Part shown: positions 59,180 to 64,000 of the stretch, piece after piece
Layout: each line of letters opens with the position of its first letter
Numbering within the stretch: position 1 is the first letter of the stretch
From: Muscardinus avellanarius
Lineage: Eukaryota > Chordata > Mammalia > Rodentia > Gliridae
Direction of reading: 5' to 3'
Length of the DNA stretch: 64,000 nt
NCBI GenBank assembly: GCA_963383645.1
Contig: OY726565.1
Location: 25,170,466 to 25,234,465, forward strand
Made by a program: the position numbers and the translations under genes
The notes under the pieces: model-generated
The model's input: only the letters and a program-made list of their open reading frames with translations
Database searches by the model: none
What the model was told of the DNA's origin: nothing

Positions 59180-60595
59180 AATTTTTTATTGGTGCATTGT
59201 AACATGCATTTTAATGGAGTACAAGATGGTAGAGGCATACATGCACCCATCATCCAATTAGCCCTTACCCAATTCCTGCCCCCTTCCCTCCCCTTCCCTC
59301 CTTTTCATGTTTGGCTTAGTGATTGAGTTTGATATGTTTGTGAATGTACATCATATACATTAGAGAATTTCCCTCTTCCCTCCTCCCATCTCTCTTAGTT
59401 AGGTGACCTTATTTGGTATCTATTCTATCTCTTTCTTCATCTAGAGTTCCTCCTATCTCCTATGTCCCATTTTCTCCCTAGCTTTCACATGTTAGGCAAA
59501 GTATCTAATTTCTTGTTCTTTTTGTGACTGACTAATCTCACTTAGCACGTGTTTTCGTTTCATCCATTTCCCTTATGGCTGAGTAGAATTCCATTGTCTA
59601 CATATCTTGTAATTTTGTAATCTATTCATTTGTTGATGGGCATCTTGGCTGATTTCATAGTTTGGCAATGGTTAATTGTGCAGCTATGCATATAAATATA
59701 CATGCATTACTTTAGTAGTTTTATTTCCAGTCTTTTAGGTAGATACCCAGAGGTGGTATTGCTGGAACATATGGTAAGTTCATTCCCTTTCTTCTGAGGA
59801 TCCTCCATACTGTTTTCCAAAGTGGTTGCACTAATTTGCCATCCCACCAACAATATACTAAGAGTTTCCACTTTTCCACATCTTCGGCAGCATTTCTAGT
59901 TGTTTGTGTTTTGAATGATTGCCATTCTAGTTGGAGTTAGGTGAAATCTCAGCGGAGTTTTGATTTGCATCTCTCTGACTACTAATGATGTTGAGCATTT
60001 TTTCATGCATTTATTGGCCATATGAATATCCTCTTTTGTGAAGTGTCTATTTAGCTCACTTGCCCATTTTTGATTGAGTTATTTGTTTTCTTATCTGTGG
60101 GTTTCCTGAGTTCTCTGTATGTTCTAAATATTAGTCCTCTCTCAGAAGAGTAGGTGGCAAAAAATTTCTCCCATTCTGTTGGCTTTCTATTGGGGTTGTT
60201 GATAGTTTCTTTTGCTTTACAGAAGCTCTTCAGTTTAATGCAATCCCAGGTATTGATCCACCTTTTAGTTTGTTGTACCTTTTGGGTCTTTTTTAGAAAG
60301 TTTTTATCTGTGCCTATGTGTTGCAGTGTTGGACCTATGCACTCTTCAAGGAGCGTCAAGGTCTCTGGTCTAATTTTCAAGTCTTTAATCCATCTTGAAT
60401 TGACTCTTGTGCAGGGTGAGAAAGTGGGGTTTATTTTCATTTTTCTGCATATGGTTAACCAGTTTTGCCAAAACCATTTGTTGAAGAGGTTACCTTTTTT
60501 CCAGTGTATGTTTTTGGCCCCTTTGTCAAAAATCAATTGGCTGTAAGTGTGTGGATTTGTTTCTGAATCTTCTTTTCTGGTGTTCACTTTAAAAT
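59180..60595 (-). mobile_element. Antisense 5'-truncated L1 with ORF2 end
   Basis: Complete inverted 3' UTR (from 'ttttttattggtgcattgta') followed by ORF2. On the minus strand 60587-60051 stays open for 178 codons of ORF2 ([20 protein letters not shown]; then LTLLEECIGPTLQHIGTDKN), just upstream of the C-terminal region. Dead by truncation. Confidence 0.93.
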
Positions 60596-60599
60596 ATAT

Positions 60600-61860
60600 G
60601 TATTTGGCAAAAGTCTCTACTATTTAAAAAAAACAATCTCTAAAGAATAGATAAACATTATTCCTGATTAGTTTTCACCTTCTTTAGCATGTATACCTTT
60701 CTTAAAACCCAACAGATAATAATCTCTATTTTAAAGATATTGCTTTGTTTTGCAATACTTCCTGATCTGTGCTCAAAATATCATTAGGGGAAGGAACTGT
60801 TATAAGTTACCCCTCAGGGATTTGTATACCTAAGATGTACAAATGTCATAATGAATACTTCTCTTGGAACCCCAAAATATGATTCATTGTTGTTAATGTT
60901 ATAGTGATTGCAAACATTTTGATTATCTATTTATTGAAATTAGCATTTTATACTTATTTACATCTTCTCCAGTTCTCATAAAAACAGAAACTTTTCTTCT
61001 GCTACAGACTTCCAAAAGATTACCTTTAAGTCAGATTGGTAACAATAAGAGGAATTTTATTCTTAACTAAGAGGATGTAGGCGATTTGATATACTGAAAA
61101 AACCTGACCTTGGAATTAAGAGTCACAAATATAAGCTGCATCTTGACCTTTGTCTGGCACAGTGTTGGTGAGATGGTTATTTAAATTCTGTGGTTTTAGT
61201 TTCTCATTTATGAAGATGGTTGATCTAAATTACTAGCAAGTTTCCTTTTAGCTTTAGAAGTATAAAACTACAGGAAATTATTACATGTGGTTTCTTATTA
61301 CTGAAATATTTCCAAGAACTGGAAGACTTTTGCTGAATGATGCTCTTGGTGACATTTTCATGAAATAGCTATTATGTTTTGCTATAGCCTGCAGAGATTT
61401 TAAATTTCTTTTTTAAAATAAGAAGTAGATATGCTTATTCTTGGACTTCCTTTATTTCAAAGATTTTTATTAACCTGGTCTACCAATCACACAAGACTTT
61501 TTCCACCCATTTTCTATTTTTCTTCTGAATGGGATGCCACAGAGTCCCAAAGGGCCTTGACTTTAAGATATTATGGGAGCTAACATAGATTCTCTGCTGA
61601 ATCTAAGAGTTTAACACCTACCGGGACTGGTCATAGGCATTTTGTGGGTTTTCTGTGAATGACACAAATTTTTATGAATGCTTCCACTATGCCCGGTCAC
61701 AGCGTAGATGCTTGATTTATAGCAGCAAGCCTGGCAGGGGGCCTGCTTTCATGAAAATCACTTTCTAGTAGCTGGCAATGGGCAATAAATATATAAACTA
61801 ATAAAGTCTTTGAAACTCAGAGAATTACAAGCCTATGAGGAAATGTATTAGATGGTAACT
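60600..61860. other. Intron 4 stretch with nothing recognised
   Basis: AT-rich unique sequence; no exon 5 candidate. Confidence 0.5.
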
Positions 61861-61869
61861 GGTGTGAAG

Positions 61870-62460
61870 ACAACTTTAGACTATTCAGAGAAAATGACAT
61901 TTGATGTGAGCTGAATGGTGAGATGAATCTTATTGAAATGATGGCCTCTGAGAAAGACTGTCCCGGAAGAGGGAACAAGAAGTACAAAGTCCTAAGGCCT
62001 CAGTGAGCCTGGTGTGTTCAAGGAACAAAACCCAAGTCATTGTGACTGGAGACTGGGTGTCACACAGAGACTGGAAGAGGAGATGATGTGTCCAAGGCAA
62101 GAGTACATTAGGCCCACAAACCCTGCCCAGGATGTGAATTTTATTCTCGGACACTTGGGATGCGTTTAAAAGGTCACAAGTAAGGGAAGGACCTGGTCTG
62201 ATTTTAGAAGCTCTTTCTAACTCAGATGTTCAGGCTGGCCTGGAAGGGAGGGGACAGAAAAGGATGGTTAAGACACTGCATCAGGCATCCTGGGAGAGAT
62301 GGTAGCAACTTGGACAGGATGGTGGTAGCAGAGACAGAAAAGTGGACAGAATAAGGACTTAATTGGGTGATAGACAGAGTGAGACCTGCCAGTGGATAGT
62401 TTGGGGATAATAAAGAAAGTCAAGAATCAAGAATGACTTCTAGGAATTTGGCTGGAGCCA
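61870..62460 (+). mobile_element. Ancient interspersed repeat (family not named)
   Basis: 'gaacaagaagtacaaagtcc', 'ggtgtgttcaaggaacaa', 'tcaagaatgacttctagga' follow the same old mammalian repeat as at 22630. Confidence 0.45.
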
Positions 62461-62984
62461 AAAATAGAGTATTTTAAACTTCATTCTCCATAGTCAAGGG
62501 TGTTTTCTGCTCTGTATTTATTCCTCTCTCACTCTATCGTCCCTCTGAAAACTTCCTTCCTTTAAAATAATCTCTGCATATCTCTGCCTTGTGCTTTCTT
62601 AGGTGAGAACTACTTACTAGACAACTTGTTAGTAATGTGTGACTGGCTTGGGGAACTATTTTAATCTTAATAGAGCATGTGTTTTATAAACACAAGCATT
62701 TTTCAGAGAAAAGAGAGTTCTAGTAGTGGAATATTAACTATTTTGGCTTTTAGTGAAAGCACTTCAAAATGAGGGAGAAATATTGGCACCTTCCAACATG
62801 TTTTGAGTTTATACCACATATCCAAAAGACTTTGGATGCGCAATTCCATTTAATAACAATCATACATACATAGAGAATTAAATGCTTTTTCTCCACCTCA
62901 TGCCAAGATATTTCTTGCAGCACAGAAACCTTTTAAATTTATCATTTTATCTACATTTTCTAACAGTTTAAAATAAATTCCTAG

Positions 62985-63180
62985 CCGGGCGTGGTGGCGC
63001 ACGCTTGTAATCCCTGTGCTTGGGAGGCAGAGACAGGAGGATCATGCAGGTTCGAAGCCAGCCACACGCGCTGGCTTAGGAGACCCTGTTTCCAAATAAA
63101 AATGTAAAAATAGGTCTGGGAGTGTAGCCCGGAGGTAGAAGGGCTTCCAGGAACCCTAGTACCACCAAAAAAAAAAAAAA
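62985..63180 (+). mobile_element. B1/ID SINE, short young form
   Basis: Target duplication aaattcctag at 62975 and 63181. Intact CpGs, gggcttccaggaaccct arm, poly-A tail. Confidence 0.96.
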
Positions 63181-63207
63181 AAATTCCTAGTAGGAAGATT
63201 TAAAAAT

Positions 63208-64000
63208 TGTTTTTATTGGTGCATTGTAGTCATGCATACATCTTAATGAAGTACAAGATGGTAGAGGCATATATGCACACATCATCCAATTAGCCCTTAC
63301 CCAAATCTCACCCCATTACCTCCCTCCTCCCTCCTTCTCAGGATTGGGTTAATGATTGACTTTGATATGTTTGTGAATGTACATCACGTACATTAGGGAA
63401 TTTCTCTCTTCTCCCTCCCACCCTCCTCAATTAGGTCGCCTTATTTGCTCACCTATAGTTTCTCCTTCTTCATTGAGAGTTCCTCCATTTCCTCCCTAGC
63501 TTCCCTGTGTTAGGGAGAACATCTGATTTATTTTTTGCGACTGACTAATCTCACTTAGCATAATGTTCTCCAGTTCCATCCATTTCCCTGTAAATGATGT
63601 AACTGTGTTCTTTACGGCTGAATAAAATTCCATTGTGTACGTAGCCTGTACAACAAATGGTGTTGGCAAAACTAGTTAACCATATGCAGAAAAATGAAAA
63701 TAAACTCCACTTTCTCACCCTGCACAAGAGTCAATTCAAGATGGATTAAAGACTTGAAAATTAGACCAGAGACCTTGACGCTCCTTGAAGGGTGCATAGG
63801 TCCAACACTGCAACACATAGGCACTGGTAAAAACTTTCTCAACAAGACCCAAAAAGTACAAGAAACTAAAAGGTGAATCATTATCTGGGACTGCATTAAA
63901 TTGAAGAGAGCCAACAGAATGGGAGAAATTTTTTGTCACCTACTCTTCTGTGAGAGGACTAATATTTAGAATATACAGAGAACTCAGGAAACTCACAGTT
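63208..64000 (-). mobile_element. L1 with inverted 5' part (twin-priming type)
   Basis: 63208-63650 is an antisense L1 3' end (from 'tttttattggtgcattgtag'). At about 63651 the sequence flips: 63651-64000 is sense ORF2 (caacaaatggtgttggcaaa; codes [20 protein letters not shown]). It continues past the window. Confidence 0.9.

Larger units (their letters stand above)
46924..64000 (+). other. COL19A1: COL19A1 intron 4 (at least 17 kb, continues past window)
   Basis: It begins at GTAAGT and no continuation exon is recognised to the window end. It holds SINEs, antisense L1 3' ends (48095-48290, 52080-52235, 58915-60595, 63208-63650), a MaLR-like LTR (54840-55245) and two ancient repeats (56450-56890, 61870-62460). 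Unrecognised stretches are 47420-47990, 48295-49990, 50205-50700, 50930-51310, 52240-53070, 53330-54755, 56905-58910 and 60600-61860. Confidence 0.8.

Noticed and set aside
60051..60587. 178-codon minus-strand open frame
   Set aside because: It is L1 ORF2, truncated at both ends, not a host gene.
46924..64000. Search for COL19A1 exon 5
   Set aside because: No stretch encodes the expected KIFPKGLPEEYS-like start with an acceptor in phase 2; exon 5 must lie beyond the window.

Overview
This is mammalian nuclear DNA. It is AT-rich, packed with retrotransposons, has a single CpG island, and the only genes are split into small exons with GT/AG introns. The dominant SINE joins a B1-like left part (A-box and B-box like motifs near its 5' end) to an ID-like right part ending in 'ccccagtacc'. 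That architecture is known from squirrel-related rodents (Sciuridae, Aplodontiidae, Gliridae), so I infer a rodent of that clade. The species cannot be fixed from sequence alone.

One protein-coding gene can be supported: the 5' end of COL19A1 (collagen type XIX alpha-1 chain) on the + strand. A CpG island (about 15940-17330) with a TATA motif at 15954 holds a probable non-coding exon 1 ending at a CAG/GTGAGC donor (16275). Exon 2 (28723-28849) carries the start codon and signal peptide. Exon 3 (45889-45963) and exon 4 (46824-46923) encode the start of the mature N-terminal non-collagenous region. Reading frame and splice phase (1, 1, 2) agree across all junctions. The rest of the laminin-G/TSPN-like domain, the collagen triple helices and the C-terminus lie beyond 64000.

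Layout: 1-15900 is upstream intergenic DNA with L2, SINEs, nested MaLR-type LTRs and a 5'-truncated L1. 15940-17330 is the promoter CpG island with a GGGCGA hexamer array. Intron 1 is about 12.4 kb, intron 2 about 17.0 kb, intron 3 is 860 bp, and intron 4 runs at least 17 kb to the window end. The introns hold about 40 SINE copies, several L1 3' ends (some nested or inverted), a small Tigger-like DNA transposon, MIR/L2 relics and many microsatellites that grow out of SINE tails.

No operon, CRISPR array, complete RNA gene or novel multi-gene system is visible. The points most worth a second look are the overlapping upstream ORF in the COL19A1 leader, the G-rich hexamer array just inside intron 1, an L1 3' end lying 76 bp before the exon 3 acceptor, and a step-by-step series of SINE subfamilies that ends in a short form with a rewritten right arm.
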